Assembly (NCBI GenBank): GCA_001603685.1
Contig: LUZO01000111.1
Coordinates: 1-9,949 of the forward strand
Source of the DNA: Bacteroidales bacterium Bact_23
Lineage (GTDB): Bacteria; Bacteroidota; Bacteroidia; Bacteroidales; Lentimicrobiaceae
Length of the DNA: 9,949 bases
Reading direction: 5' to 3'
Made by a program: the position numbers and the translations under genes. Below the pieces are notes generated by a model. It made no database searches. It was given only the letters and a program-made list of their open reading frames with translations, and was not told the DNA's origin. This document shows positions 1 to 7,863 of this stretch, piece by piece (position 1 is the stretch's first letter; each line of letters opens with the position of its first letter).

Positions 1-33
1 CGAAGATACAAATTTATTTTTTATCGATACAAT
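1..33 (-). promoter_or_regulatory. possible promoter for a leftward gene outside the window
   Basis: Read on the minus strand, bases 9-16 give TAAATTTG, a full match to the Bacteroidota -7 consensus TAnnTTTG, but with no TTTG at the right distance. Bases 1-8 give TATCTTCG, a one-mismatch version, with a TTG (30-32) 21 bases upstream. Either could start a transcript leaving the left edge, beyond the terminator at 80-112. The region is AT-rich, so chance matches are likely and the call is weak. Confidence 0.25.
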
Positions 34-79
34 CATGGTATCTCTTTTTCCGGAACAGACAGGCTAACCGAAATAACAG

Positions 80-112
80 AAAAAAAAGATGCAGGCCGGA
101 ACCTGCACCTTT
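80..112 (-). terminator. intrinsic terminator after the alpha/beta hydrolase gene
   Basis: On the minus strand an 11-bp stem (arms 102-112 and 85-95) closes a six-base TTCCGG loop, and the 3' arm runs into eight U residues (complement of 80-87). The one non-Watson-Crick pair (108 with 89) is a G.U wobble in minus-strand RNA but an A/C mismatch in plus-strand RNA, which fixes the orientation. It lies about 50 bases past the hydrolase stop codon and probably ends the whole minus-strand block. Confidence 0.85.
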
Positions 113-161
113 AATAAATTATCTTACTAAACACGACTTTTTGCCGTATCCTTTTCCGATA

Positions 162-1145
162 TTATTTCAGGAAATCCCGGATGGCCTGATTTACTTCGCG
201 GTATTTCTCATACTGCACAAAGTGCCCGGCTTTCTTTACCATAAGCAGTGAGCTGCCTTTAATTCCCCTGTGGCCAATTTCGGCAATTTTGCGCGTGCGG
301 CCGGGATTCAGAAAGCGGTTTGGAATAAGGTTGTCGTTTTCGCCGAAGATAATCAGCGTTGGTATGTTGATCTTATCCAGCGCATCAATCACCGGCTCAT
401 CCACCATGCCGTTTACCGACTGAACCACGGCGTAGCAGTAATGGTCGAAATCGGAAGCACTCCGCATGGCAATGCGGTCGGTAATCATAAACTCAGCATC
501 GGCCGGCATATTGTAGAAGTTCACGGCAAGGTTGGTCTGGATATCCTCAGCCGAGGTATTTTTCACCCCTTCAAGGGTCATCACATTCCTGAACCATTGC
601 TTCTGTCCTTCGGTAAAGCGCTCGAAACCGGCCGGCGCCACCAGAATGATGCCCTCCACCAGATCGGGATAGTTCATGGCTGCCACCATGGAGATCTGCC
701 CGCCCATGGAGTGCCCGGCAAGGGTTACTTTGGTAAGCTGCAGTTCTTTGGCTAACTCCCTGATTACCGAGGCATAGAAGCTCATTTTGCCGCTGTGGGG
801 CTGTTTCGACGATTTCCCGTATCCCGGAAGGTCGATGGCAATGCACCTGTAATCGGATTTCAGCTTTTCGATATTCTTGTTCCATGCCGGCAAATAGCTG
901 CCCAGGCCATGGATAAAAATTATGGTCTTGTCGCCTCTGCCCACATCCACATAGGCAATTTCGATGCCCGAAGGCAGGGCGGCCTTTTTCACCGGATAGG
1001 CATACACCAGCTCTTCCAGACTTTTCATCGGCTCAATCTCAGTATAGGGCCTGAGGCACCCTTTGGAAGTTTGTCCCATCAGCAGCACCGGCACCGATAT
1101 CAGAATTACGGCGGCCGACAGAATAAGGGATTTTATATTTTTCAT
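162..1145 (-). CDS. exported alpha/beta-fold hydrolase
   Basis: Serine hydrolase of the alpha/beta fold, 327 residues from the ATG at 1145. The protein starts with two lysines and a hydrophobic run of about 20 residues, then LLMG|QT, a plausible signal-peptidase I site with Gln at +1 as is common in Bacteroidota; the -3 Leu is not ideal, so a membrane anchor remains possible. After it come the oxyanion-hole HGLG (79-82), the nucleophile elbow GHSMGG with Ser146, Asp271 in GENDNLIP and His308 in AGHFVQYEK, so the full Ser-Asp-His triad is present. The substrate cannot be read from sequence; ester hydrolysis is the family default. It follows the outer-membrane barrel gene by 42 bases and is the last gene before a terminator. 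In-frame starts upstream are ATG at 1154 and 1160 and GTG at 1181; 1145 gives the most typical signal peptide, but 1160 is also possible. Confidence 0.85.
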   Translation of the reverse strand: MKNIKSLILSAAVILISVPVLLMGQTSKGCLRPYTEIEPMKSLEELVYAYPVKKAALPSGIEIAYVDVGRGDKTIIFIHGLGSYLPAWNKNIEKLKSDYRCIAIDLPGYGKSSKQPHSGKMSFYASVIRELAKELQLTKVTLAGHSMGGQISMVAAMNYPDLVEGIILVAPAGFERFTEGQKQWFRNVMTLEGVKNTSAEDIQTNLAVNFYNMPADAEFMITDRIAMRSASDFDHYCYAVVQSVNGMVDEPVIDALDKINIPTLIIFGENDNLIPNRFLNPGRTRKIAEIGHRGIKGSSLLMVKKAGHFVQYEKYREVNQAIRDFLK

Positions 1146-1187
1146 GACAGACATATTCATTGTTAAATACTTAGCATTCACCGGGCA

Positions 1188-2780
1188 TCAGAACATCAAC
1201 CATTTGTACGCCACAAAAATCGTATAGGGATTGTAGGGCCTGACGCCTGAGGGGAAGTTTCCGTTGATCCTCGATCCGTACGAATCGTCGCTGCTTTCAT
1301 AAAACTTGCCAAGCCACAGGTAAGCGCCGTGAAGTTCAAGGCTCATATAGGTTCCCAGATTGTAAATCAGGGCTGCATTGGCTTCGGTGCCCATGTGATA
1401 GCCGCCCAGCCTGGGTTTGGCATTGCTGAATGCCAGCGCCGAACCGGCCTTTGCAATCAGTTTGTTCGGGATTATGCCTTTTGAGGCTACCAGCGTACCG
1501 CCGGAGAGGCCGTAGCCGATGTTTGAGATGTCGGCGATTGCCGGAGTGTAGCGGTTCACCACATTGGCATGCGGGAACAGGATGTAGGCGCCGCTGCTGA
1601 CGAAAATGGCGCCGGGGGCACCCCATGAGTTGGCGGTAATTACGCCTGAGTATTTTTTGTCGTCCAGTCCGTTTTTGTCGCCGGTTGTATAAATCAGGTC
1701 GAGTTTGATGTTGTCGTCGGTGGTCTGCCCGAAACGGTAAGCTGTTTTAAGGTTTGCACCGAATCCGGCAATATCGGCGCCTCTCTCCCATCTTCCGTCC
1801 TTTTTCACATCGGCTTTCCCGAGGTTGTAGTTAAAGAATCCGGTAATCTGGAGCCTGTCCATCATAAAATCCTGGTTTCGGCTGAAAAAGCCTCCCAGCC
1901 AGGCGATATCGGCATGGTACGGATTGTTGCCAAACCTGAACTGAAAAGTGCCATTGTACTGAGCCAGCATACTGTTCAGCCCCTGTCCGAGGATGGAGAC
2001 TCCGCCTTTGCCTTCGGTTCTGTCGCGCACATAATTGGCCGATACGCCGGCTTTCCACAGCCTGCTTACCTGCCGTTCGTACATCAGCTCAAACATATTA
2101 ACATCGTCGTCGAGCTGGATGTCGTTCTCATAAAACTTGTAAAATCCCGTTTTCCATCGCGAATAGTCCATGTCGCGGCGAATTGAAATCCCCACGGCAT
2201 CGGTTCCCCAGTATGCCAGGCGATAGCCGGTGGCGAGCATTTTGTCGGCCAGCGTCCGGTACGGATTGTACGGGCTGTCGAACATGCGCATCAGGCCCAT
2301 GTTGATGGCGTATCCTTTCCAGGGAATAAGCTCCAGCTCGATGTTTTGGGTTTGCAGGTTCACCTGATCGCCCGAGATGGCACCCCCGAGATTTCCACCC
2401 GACCCGTAGGAAGCGTCGCCCCAGGTCCAGTCAATTTCGAAGGAGGCCCTGAGAATCGCCTTTCCATTGAAGAGATTGGGCTGGTAGATAAAATATGGAA
2501 GAATCCTCTGCTCCACATAATAAGTCTGCAGGGTATCGGAAGTGGTGCTGGTATTCCTGCCGAACAGCCTTCCCACAACCTGCCCTTTCATAAACTCGCT
2601 GGTCGGAAAGAAGTTGGAGGTAACCCCCTGGTTGATGTAAAAGGCCAGAAACTGAAACTCCCTGTTCGCCTTCCGGGGTACCGCCGATTTCTGATAATCA
2701 ATCAGGGCTGTCTGAGCATTCAGCTGAAGGCTCAGTGCCAGGATAATGGAAACGGGCAATAATTTGTAAAACTTATTCAT
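1188..2780 (-). CDS. outer-membrane beta-barrel protein (putative porin)
   Basis: A protein of 530 residues with a clear signal peptide (MNKFYK, hydrophobic run, cleavage at LNA|QTA after residue 22). The mature part is rich in aromatic residues, Gly and Asn with alternating polar/hydrophobic segments, and it ends in YKWLMF; a C-terminal Phe on an amphipathic last strand is the usual barrel-assembly signal. There is no TonB box or plug domain, so passive or facilitated diffusion is more likely than TonB-driven uptake. I cannot assign it to a named family; large substrate channels such as the alginate-export type are a possible comparison. The frame stays open up to a TTG at 2861, but that extension would translate through a terminator hairpin and bury the signal peptide, so the ATG at 2780 is chosen. 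Its neighbours suggest it passes the substrate or product of the downstream hydrolase. Confidence 0.8.
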   Translation of the reverse strand: MNKFYKLLPVSIILALSLQLNAQTALIDYQKSAVPRKANREFQFLAFYINQGVTSNFFPTSEFMKGQVVGRLFGRNTSTTSDTLQTYYVEQRILPYFIYQPNLFNGKAILRASFEIDWTWGDASYGSGGNLGGAISGDQVNLQTQNIELELIPWKGYAINMGLMRMFDSPYNPYRTLADKMLATGYRLAYWGTDAVGISIRRDMDYSRWKTGFYKFYENDIQLDDDVNMFELMYERQVSRLWKAGVSANYVRDRTEGKGGVSILGQGLNSMLAQYNGTFQFRFGNNPYHADIAWLGGFFSRNQDFMMDRLQITGFFNYNLGKADVKKDGRWERGADIAGFGANLKTAYRFGQTTDDNIKLDLIYTTGDKNGLDDKKYSGVITANSWGAPGAIFVSSGAYILFPHANVVNRYTPAIADISNIGYGLSGGTLVASKGIIPNKLIAKAGSALAFSNAKPRLGGYHMGTEANAALIYNLGTYMSLELHGAYLWLGKFYESSDDSYGSRINGNFPSGVRPYNPYTIFVAYKWLMF

Positions 2781-2800
2781 ATCAGGCAGATTAAATCCAT

Positions 2801-2852
2801 AAAAAAACAGATCCGGCAATGCCCACCGGTGAAGTAACGCCGCCGGATCTGT
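2801..2852 (-). terminator. terminator or intercistronic hairpin between lipoprotein and barrel genes
   Basis: A perfect 11-bp stem ACAGATCCGGC/GCCGGATCTGT (minus strand; arms 2842-2852 and 2807-2817) encloses a 24-base loop and is followed at once by seven U residues (complement of 2801-2807). It sits 20 bases after the lipoprotein stop and ends 20 bases before the barrel-protein ATG. The form is that of a Rho-independent terminator. I see no good promoter between it and the barrel gene, so partial read-through, or use as an mRNA-stabilising 3' end, is likely. Confidence 0.8.
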
Positions 2853-2872
2853 GTTAACCAAAAAAATCAGTC

Positions 2873-3712
2873 TTACTTAATCTTTACATAAGTCTGGATA
2901 TTGAGGATGCCGAATGCACCGTTGCTTGTGCTTCCGAAGCCTCCTTCCGGAGTCGGGGGAGTAACGCCCGGCTGTGCAGGATCAACCTGAGCCACTTCAT
3001 ATTTCATTTTAAGCGGATCCTCGTTCAGAATCTGGAAGATGCCTTCGCTGGCAAGTGCTGAAGGTGACTGCTGCTCAAGCCTTACTTCCCAGATGCCGTC
3101 AACCGAAGAGCGCCTCTGAACAAAAGTACCGGTCAGGATCGCTTTTGAACCGTCAACAGTATAAGATTCAACCACATAGGTATTGTCACCCTTGAAATGG
3201 GCGTAAATTGAGTCGATGCTGAAGTTTACGAGAATGGGGGCAACATTGGCTCCCGACGACTGCCATTTTCCGATCATTCCGATATCGTGCAGTTCGGCGG
3301 TTTTTGATTCGGAAGCATCCATTGCAGCGCCTTTAACATTGAAAATGGCGTTTGCTCCCGCTGCCTTTACCGTAATAACTTCCTTGCCATTGCTGATTCC
3401 GGAGAGGTCAAGTACCAGCACCGCTTCGTTGCTTCCGGCGGTATGGTTAACGGTAAATCCGGCCAGGCCTGCGGTACCTCCGGCGATGGATACACTGAAA
3501 GCGCTCTTATCGAGATCACCGGTCTGATTGTCGGTTTTGTAAACGCCTTCGCTGAATACAACGGTGGCGGTTTCATTGTCGTCGGCTACTGAAAGTGACA
3601 CAATTGAAGGAGGATTACCTTTATCGTCGTCCTTATCACAAGCGGTAAAGGTTACGGCACTTACTGCAATTCCAAATGCAAGTGCAAGCAATCTTAATTG
3701 TTTGGTTTTCAT
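2873..3712 (-). CDS. probable surface-exposed lipoprotein, Ig-like plus lipocalin-like regions
   Basis: A 279-residue lipoprotein of unknown function. It has a signal peptide with TFTAC and the lipid-bearing Cys at 25; Phe at -3 is less usual than Leu but acceptable. The next residues, DKDDDK (26-31), form an acidic stretch like the lipoprotein export signal that sends lipoproteins to the cell surface in Capnocytophaga, Flavobacterium and Bacteroides. Residues about 34-140 look like a bacterial Ig-like beta domain (PPSIVSLSV start, VVFSEGVY, VLDLSG). Residues about 145-279 (IGKWQSSG start, alternating strands, Gly/Pro-rich insert near 245-265) resemble small lipocalin-like domains of Bacteroidota, which would fit binding of a hydrophobic ligand; this is only a resemblance. 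It lies 35 bases after the acyl-CoA synthetase with an A-rich leader, no promoter of its own that I can see, and a strong hairpin after its stop. Confidence 0.75.
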   Translation of the reverse strand: MKTKQLRLLALAFGIAVSAVTFTACDKDDDKGNPPSIVSLSVADDNETATVVFSEGVYKTDNQTGDLDKSAFSVSIAGGTAGLAGFTVNHTAGSNEAVLVLDLSGISNGKEVITVKAAGANAIFNVKGAAMDASESKTAELHDIGMIGKWQSSGANVAPILVNFSIDSIYAHFKGDNTYVVESYTVDGSKAILTGTFVQRRSSVDGIWEVRLEQQSPSALASEGIFQILNEDPLKMKYEVAQVDPAQPGVTPPTPEGGFGSTSNGAFGILNIQTYVKIK

Positions 3713-3747
3713 TGTTTTGGGTTTTGTTTGATTAATTAATGATTTGT

Positions 3748-5271
3748 TTATTTATTTGATTCTGAAATTTTTCTGAGTTGTAGCCGGTCAATTTTTCCGG
3801 CGTCGTTTTTGGGCAGTTCGGTGAGGAAAACAATGTGTTTCGGAATTTTATACTTTGCGAGTTTTCCTTCGCAGAATGTCAGAACATCCTTTTCGGAAAG
3901 TTCATGTCCCGCTCTTTTTACAATAAATGCCATTCCCGATTCGCCCCATTTCTCGTCCGGCACCCCGATGATGGCCACCGAATCCACGGCAGGATGCGAA
4001 CGCAGCAGATATTCCACTTCGGCGGGGTAAACATTCTCGGCTCCTGAGATGTACATATTTTTAATCCGGTCCATCACAAACAGGAATCCCTCTTCGTCCC
4101 GTCGCATAATATCCCCGGTATGGAACCATCCGTCGCGGATGGTTGCTTCGGTGGCTTCCTCATTCCGCCAGTAGCCGGGCGTAACAGTAGGGCCGCTCAG
4201 CAGAAGCTCTCCCAGCTCGTTGGGACCCACCTCATTGCCGTTTTCATCCACCAGTTTGGCTCTGTAGTAGAAATTCTCCTTTCCGATGGAACCCGCCTTC
4301 CGGATTGCATCCTGATGGTTGAGCGAAGTTACATTGGGGCCAACTTCCGTAAGGCCGTAACCCTGTCTGATGGGTACATTCTTACCGTGCCAGCGCTCAA
4401 TCAGGGGAACAGGCATCGCCTCGCCGCCCACCACAAAATAGCGTATTCTGTGCAGGTCAGCCAGCTCAAAAAGCGGCGAATCAGCCATCATTTTCAGCAT
4501 GGTAGGTACCGCCCAGAATAATGTAAGTTTATATTTATCAAGTACTTCAAGCAATTTATCTGCATCAAAGCTTTTCATGATCAGGGTGTAGGCTCCATGA
4601 TGCAGAAACGGAGTCAGCAGCACATTCCAGTTGCCGGTGTGGAAAGGCGGCGCCAGGTTAACCGAGCGATCGGCCGAAGTGATGTCGAGCCTTAGCTGGG
4701 TATTCAGGCTGTTCCAGAACATCATGCCGTGTGTATAGAGCGACCCTTTCGGGAAGGCGGTGGTGCCGCTGGTATAGATAATCAGGGCGGTATCGGCATG
4801 GGTGGTTCCCGAAACGAGTACATCCTTCTCATCAACCGGAGGTTCGGCCATAAACTGCGCCGTCTTTTCCTGAAGATCCTTCAGATCAATGTGGTACTTC
4901 ACATCCGATAATGCCGGGACTTCCCTGATCTTATCAAAAAACTGAGATTCGGTAATTAAAAGTACCGGCTCGCTGTCGCCGATCAGAAAATCTATTTCGC
5001 GTGAAGTAAGGCGGTAATTCAGCGGTACCAGAATAATTCCCGTTTTCTGTGCAACCGAAAGCAGAATAATGTATTCCAGGCAGTTCTCGGCAAGCATGGC
5101 GATGCGGTCGCCCTTTCCTAAACCATAAGTAGATGTCAGAAGATCTATATATTTCAGTGCCAAATCGTTGAGCATTCCATAAGTCAGACTTCTGCCGGTT
5201 TCGAATTCTTCAACAGCCACTTTTTCGGCACTGTATTTTGCCCATTGGCGGGCCCAGTCATTGGTAATCAT
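3748..5271 (-). CDS. acyl-CoA synthetase (AMP-binding, adenylate-forming)
   Basis: Cytoplasmic ATP-dependent carboxylate:CoA ligase of 507 residues, a normal length for the family. It carries the core motifs in order: P-loop IYTSGTTAFPKG (165-176), GYGLTEVGP (304-312), GWFHTGDIM with Asp387 (381-389), the hinge region DRIKNMYISGAENVYPAE (401-418) and the C-terminal PKNDAGKIDR with catalytic Lys493. All residues needed for adenylation and thioester formation are present. Substrate choice (short, medium, long, hydroxy or aromatic acid) cannot be read reliably; overall it resembles fatty-acid and feruloyl-type ligases. Its ATG overlaps the symporter stop (ATGA at 5268-5271), which implies translational coupling and suggests that it activates the acid the symporter brings in. 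Confidence 0.92.
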   Translation of the reverse strand: MITNDWARQWAKYSAEKVAVEEFETGRSLTYGMLNDLALKYIDLLTSTYGLGKGDRIAMLAENCLEYIILLSVAQKTGIILVPLNYRLTSREIDFLIGDSEPVLLITESQFFDKIREVPALSDVKYHIDLKDLQEKTAQFMAEPPVDEKDVLVSGTTHADTALIIYTSGTTAFPKGSLYTHGMMFWNSLNTQLRLDITSADRSVNLAPPFHTGNWNVLLTPFLHHGAYTLIMKSFDADKLLEVLDKYKLTLFWAVPTMLKMMADSPLFELADLHRIRYFVVGGEAMPVPLIERWHGKNVPIRQGYGLTEVGPNVTSLNHQDAIRKAGSIGKENFYYRAKLVDENGNEVGPNELGELLLSGPTVTPGYWRNEEATEATIRDGWFHTGDIMRRDEEGFLFVMDRIKNMYISGAENVYPAEVEYLLRSHPAVDSVAIIGVPDEKWGESGMAFIVKRAGHELSEKDVLTFCEGKLAKYKIPKHIVFLTELPKNDAGKIDRLQLRKISESNK

Positions 5272-6824
5272 GCCTGAGTTGTTTTAGCAGTTTTTCTATC
5301 AACCAGAATCATAATGAGCACGGTAAGCGTCGAGATCACTACTGCCATGGCACAGGCTATGGCCGGGTTGCGTACGGGCCCTTCCAGATACTTTGTAAAA
5401 GCGCCAAAGCGTATTCCGTGGCTGTTTACCAGATATGGCATCAGGTAATAGACCGCAAAATGCACACCAAAAGCGATTACGGTTCCGGTAAACGCCACCC
5501 GTGCCTTCATTTTTTTGTAATAAATCCCAAAGATTACGGGCACAAATGCCGATGCAAAGTAGGCATATACGCCATTCTGCGCAAAAATGCCCACGCTCAG
5601 TTTTGGCGCTTTTATCTGACTGTATGACAGCCAGATGGTGACCACAGCCATCAGCACAATGACTACCTTATTGAGGGTAATCATCGCTTTGTCCGATTTT
5701 AACCTGTTACCGGCCAGCGGTTTGATGATGTCGGAGGTAATGGTAGTGGATACCGATTGAATCAGTCCTTCAAGCGTGGATATTCCTGCCGAAAGAAGCC
5801 CGAGCACCACAATCAGCCCGACAACAACAGCCACCGTTCCGTTTGAGAACACATAGGTTACATAGGTCGGGATAATGGTATCGTTGGCCATGGGCACCCC
5901 GTCAATCTTCAGATCGGGGAATGAGAGCCTGGCGTACAGCCCGGTTACCACCACAAAGAAGAACAGAAGCTCTGCTGCGATGGCAATCAACAGAAAGCGG
6001 TTGACATCGCTCTCGCGCTTCAGCAGCAGCGATTTGGTGATGATGTGCGGCTGCACAACGATGGCCACGCCAACCACAATCTGTGCGAAGATGATTTCGA
6101 AATAATCCCTGAAAAGCGGGCTTGCCGGATTTACCGGTTTGGTAAGCGCCGGATCGATGGCAGTGAGTTTCTGCATCATGCGGCCTATGCCCTGGCTGAA
6201 ATGCTCATATCCCGAGGTTAGCAGGATAATGGCTACCACCAGCATTATTGCCGCCTGAATGGTGTTGGTGTAAACCATGCTGTTGGCACCGCCAAACATC
6301 ATATATCCGAAAATAAACACCACTACGCATACCATCACAATCACCGGATCGGCGTTCAGCGCCTTTGATAGCACCTGAGTGATGGCCACGGCAATAAGTA
6401 CGATGAAAGTCAGCAGAAGCAGCGCCAGAAAGCCCATAAAGAGGGCGTAGGCTTTGCTTTGGTAGCGGTCGCCTATCCATTGAGCCAGTGTCAGGGCTTT
6501 TACAGATTGACCGTAAGCTCTGAAGCTCTTTGTAAGCACTGCCAGCGATATCATGGAGGCCAGCGGCAGCACTATGCCGTATGAAATCACCCCGCTGATT
6601 CCAAAATTGGCAATAAATCCCGGGTTGATGACAAATGTGGCTGCGCTCGTCATGCTTGCTGCCAGTGACAAAGCTACCACTGCCGGCGAAAACATAATGT
6701 TTCCGACCGCATAATCGGAGATGCTTCGGGTTTTAAGCGCTCCCCTGACCACAAACCAGAGGATAACGGCCATATAGGCTATGACCAGTATCCATGTGCC
6801 CGTTACCTGTGCCGATGTTGCCAA
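5268..6824 (-). CDS. sodium:solute symporter (SSS family)
   Basis: Inner-membrane Na+-coupled transporter of 518 residues, with about 13 hydrophobic segments and a short cytoplasmic tail. Family marks are SLAASMTSAATFVINPG (53-69) in the first core helix, GGANSMVYTNTIQAAIM (178-194), and LSAGISTLEGL (344-354), in which Ser349/Thr350 match the Na2-site Ser/Thr pair of PutP. The substrate is not fixed by sequence; members carry proline, pantothenate, acetate and other monocarboxylates, sugars and more. The coupled acyl-CoA synthetase points to a carboxylic acid. The start is TTG at 6824: a TAA stop lies seven codons upstream with no ATG or GTG between, and the first internal ATG (6773) would remove most of the first membrane segment. 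It begins 38 bases after the synthase-III-like gene. Confidence 0.92.
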   Translation of the reverse strand: MATSAQVTGTWILVIAYMAVILWFVVRGALKTRSISDYAVGNIMFSPAVVALSLAASMTSAATFVINPGFIANFGISGVISYGIVLPLASMISLAVLTKSFRAYGQSVKALTLAQWIGDRYQSKAYALFMGFLALLLLTFIVLIAVAITQVLSKALNADPVIVMVCVVVFIFGYMMFGGANSMVYTNTIQAAIMLVVAIILLTSGYEHFSQGIGRMMQKLTAIDPALTKPVNPASPLFRDYFEIIFAQIVVGVAIVVQPHIITKSLLLKRESDVNRFLLIAIAAELLFFFVVVTGLYARLSFPDLKIDGVPMANDTIIPTYVTYVFSNGTVAVVVGLIVVLGLLSAGISTLEGLIQSVSTTITSDIIKPLAGNRLKSDKAMITLNKVVIVLMAVVTIWLSYSQIKAPKLSVGIFAQNGVYAYFASAFVPVIFGIYYKKMKARVAFTGTVIAFGVHFAVYYLMPYLVNSHGIRFGAFTKYLEGPVRNPAIACAMAVVISTLTVLIMILVDRKTAKTTQA

Positions 6825-6862
6825 TTCAGTACTTTTATCAGGTTACACAATCACTTCAAAAA

Positions 6863-7852
6863 CTAATACCTGAAGGCAGCTGATGCAAACGCCAGCCCGC
6901 CTCCGGAGCCTACAAACACCAGCAAATCGCCCCTCTTCACCTTTCCCTTGCTCACCGCATCGTCGAATGCAAGCGGAATGCAGGCGGAGCCGGTATAACC
7001 ATAGTGATGCATGATGGTTGGCGCCTTTTCGCGCGGAACGCCCAGCCTGTCCATGGTTTCCCAGATGCTGTTGATGTTGATCTGGGTCATCAGATAATGG
7101 TCCACATCGGCGGGAGTTGCACCAATCCTTCCGGTCAGGTCGGTAATCATCTTGCTCCACATTTCAGGGTTCAGCTCTTTCGGAAACTTCTGAACAAACC
7201 TTAGCAGATGATCTTCTTTATCAATAACCTGATGGGTAACCGGCATAAAAGTTCCGCCGCCATAGATCCCCATATAGCCGTAATACTGTCCCTGGGTGAG
7301 CAGTTCGCTGGCCAGGAAACCGCGATCAGCGACCTCTTCAGCTTTCAGAATCACCACACCGGCACCGTCGGCAAAGAGGGTAACCGTTTTTTTATCGGTC
7401 ATATTCAGATACTTGCTCATGGCATAGGCACCGATTACCATTACATAGCGGTACTGCTCATCGGCTTTAATGTATTTTGCGCCAACATCCAGGGCGGTTA
7501 CAAAGCCCGCACAGGCGGTGTTGATGTCGAAAGTACCGGCATTTACCAAACCGAGCTCATACTGTACCTTTGAAGCGGTAGAAGGCGAGATAAACTCAGG
7601 GGTATCGGTTGAAATGATCAGCAGATCAATCTCTTCCGGCTTTACTCCTCCCCTTTCCATCGCCTGTTTTGCCGCCGGGATGCACAAATCGGCGGTCGAT
7701 TGATTTTCGGCGGCCCAGCGGCGCTCATAAATCTGCACATTCTCGACCAGCCAATCGCTGACCGGCTCGCCCAGCAGCTCATCAAAATAATTGTTCGGAA
7801 CCACTCTTTCAGGAACATACGCCCCGGTGGAGTGTATTACTGCATTTCGCAT
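6863..7852 (-). CDS. 3-oxoacyl-ACP synthase III-like protein with an altered active site
   Basis: A thiolase-fold protein of 329 residues, full FabH length. It has WLVENVQIYERRWA (34-47), the nucleophile region NTACAGF with Cys114, LFADGAGVVIL (159-169) and the C-terminal GSGGGLAFASAAFRY. The Cys-His-Asn triad is not intact: the PHQAN of FabH is MTQIN here, putting Thr256 in place of His, and the HGNTS region reads YGYTG, putting Tyr286 in place of Asn. His and Asn drive malonyl decarboxylation, so ordinary Claisen condensation is unlikely. The retained Cys still allows acyl-enzyme chemistry such as acyl transfer, non-decarboxylative condensation or thioester cleavage. The flanking sequence is well preserved, arguing for a functional subfamily rather than decay. 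It lies 11 bases after the FabG-type gene and 38 before the symporter, inside the operon. A fabH name would be misleading. Confidence 0.85.
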   Translation of the reverse strand: MRNAVIHSTGAYVPERVVPNNYFDELLGEPVSDWLVENVQIYERRWAAENQSTADLCIPAAKQAMERGGVKPEEIDLLIISTDTPEFISPSTASKVQYELGLVNAGTFDINTACAGFVTALDVGAKYIKADEQYRYVMVIGAYAMSKYLNMTDKKTVTLFADGAGVVILKAEEVADRGFLASELLTQGQYYGYMGIYGGGTFMPVTHQVIDKEDHLLRFVQKFPKELNPEMWSKMITDLTGRIGATPADVDHYLMTQININSIWETMDRLGVPREKAPTIMHHYGYTGSACIPLAFDDAVSKGKVKRGDLLVFVGSGGGLAFASAAFRY

Positions 7853-7863
7853 TCTGTTTCGTT

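Noticed and set aside
270..755. Plus-strand open frame of 161 codons opposite the hydrolase gene
   Set aside because: It lies wholly inside a gene with an intact catalytic triad on the other strand and its translation shows no recognisable domain. Its length reflects codon bias.
1020..1070. Lipoprotein cleavage site at the Cys in TSKGC of the hydrolase
   Set aside because: The -3 and -2 residues are Ser and Lys, which do not fit a lipobox; a signal-peptidase I site or an anchor fits better.
795..1166. Plus-strand open frame of 123 codons
   Set aside because: Antisense to the 5' half of the hydrolase gene, with no domain, leader or promoter evidence.
2346..2762. Plus-strand open frame of 138 codons
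   Set aside because: Antisense shadow of the barrel gene; the minus frame has a signal peptide and barrel features and this one has none.
2781..2861. 27-codon N-terminal extension of the barrel protein starting from TTG at 2861
   Set aside because: It would be encoded by the terminator hairpin and would place the clear signal peptide at residue 28; the ATG at 2780 gives a normal exported protein.
3121..3128. TACTTTTG on the minus strand, a match to the -7 consensus, as a promoter for the barrel gene
   Set aside because: It lies inside the lipoprotein gene, upstream of the terminator hairpin, and has no TTTG at the expected spacing.
4120..4521. Plus-strand open frame of 133 codons
   Set aside because: Antisense to the conserved core of the acyl-CoA synthetase; no independent coding evidence.
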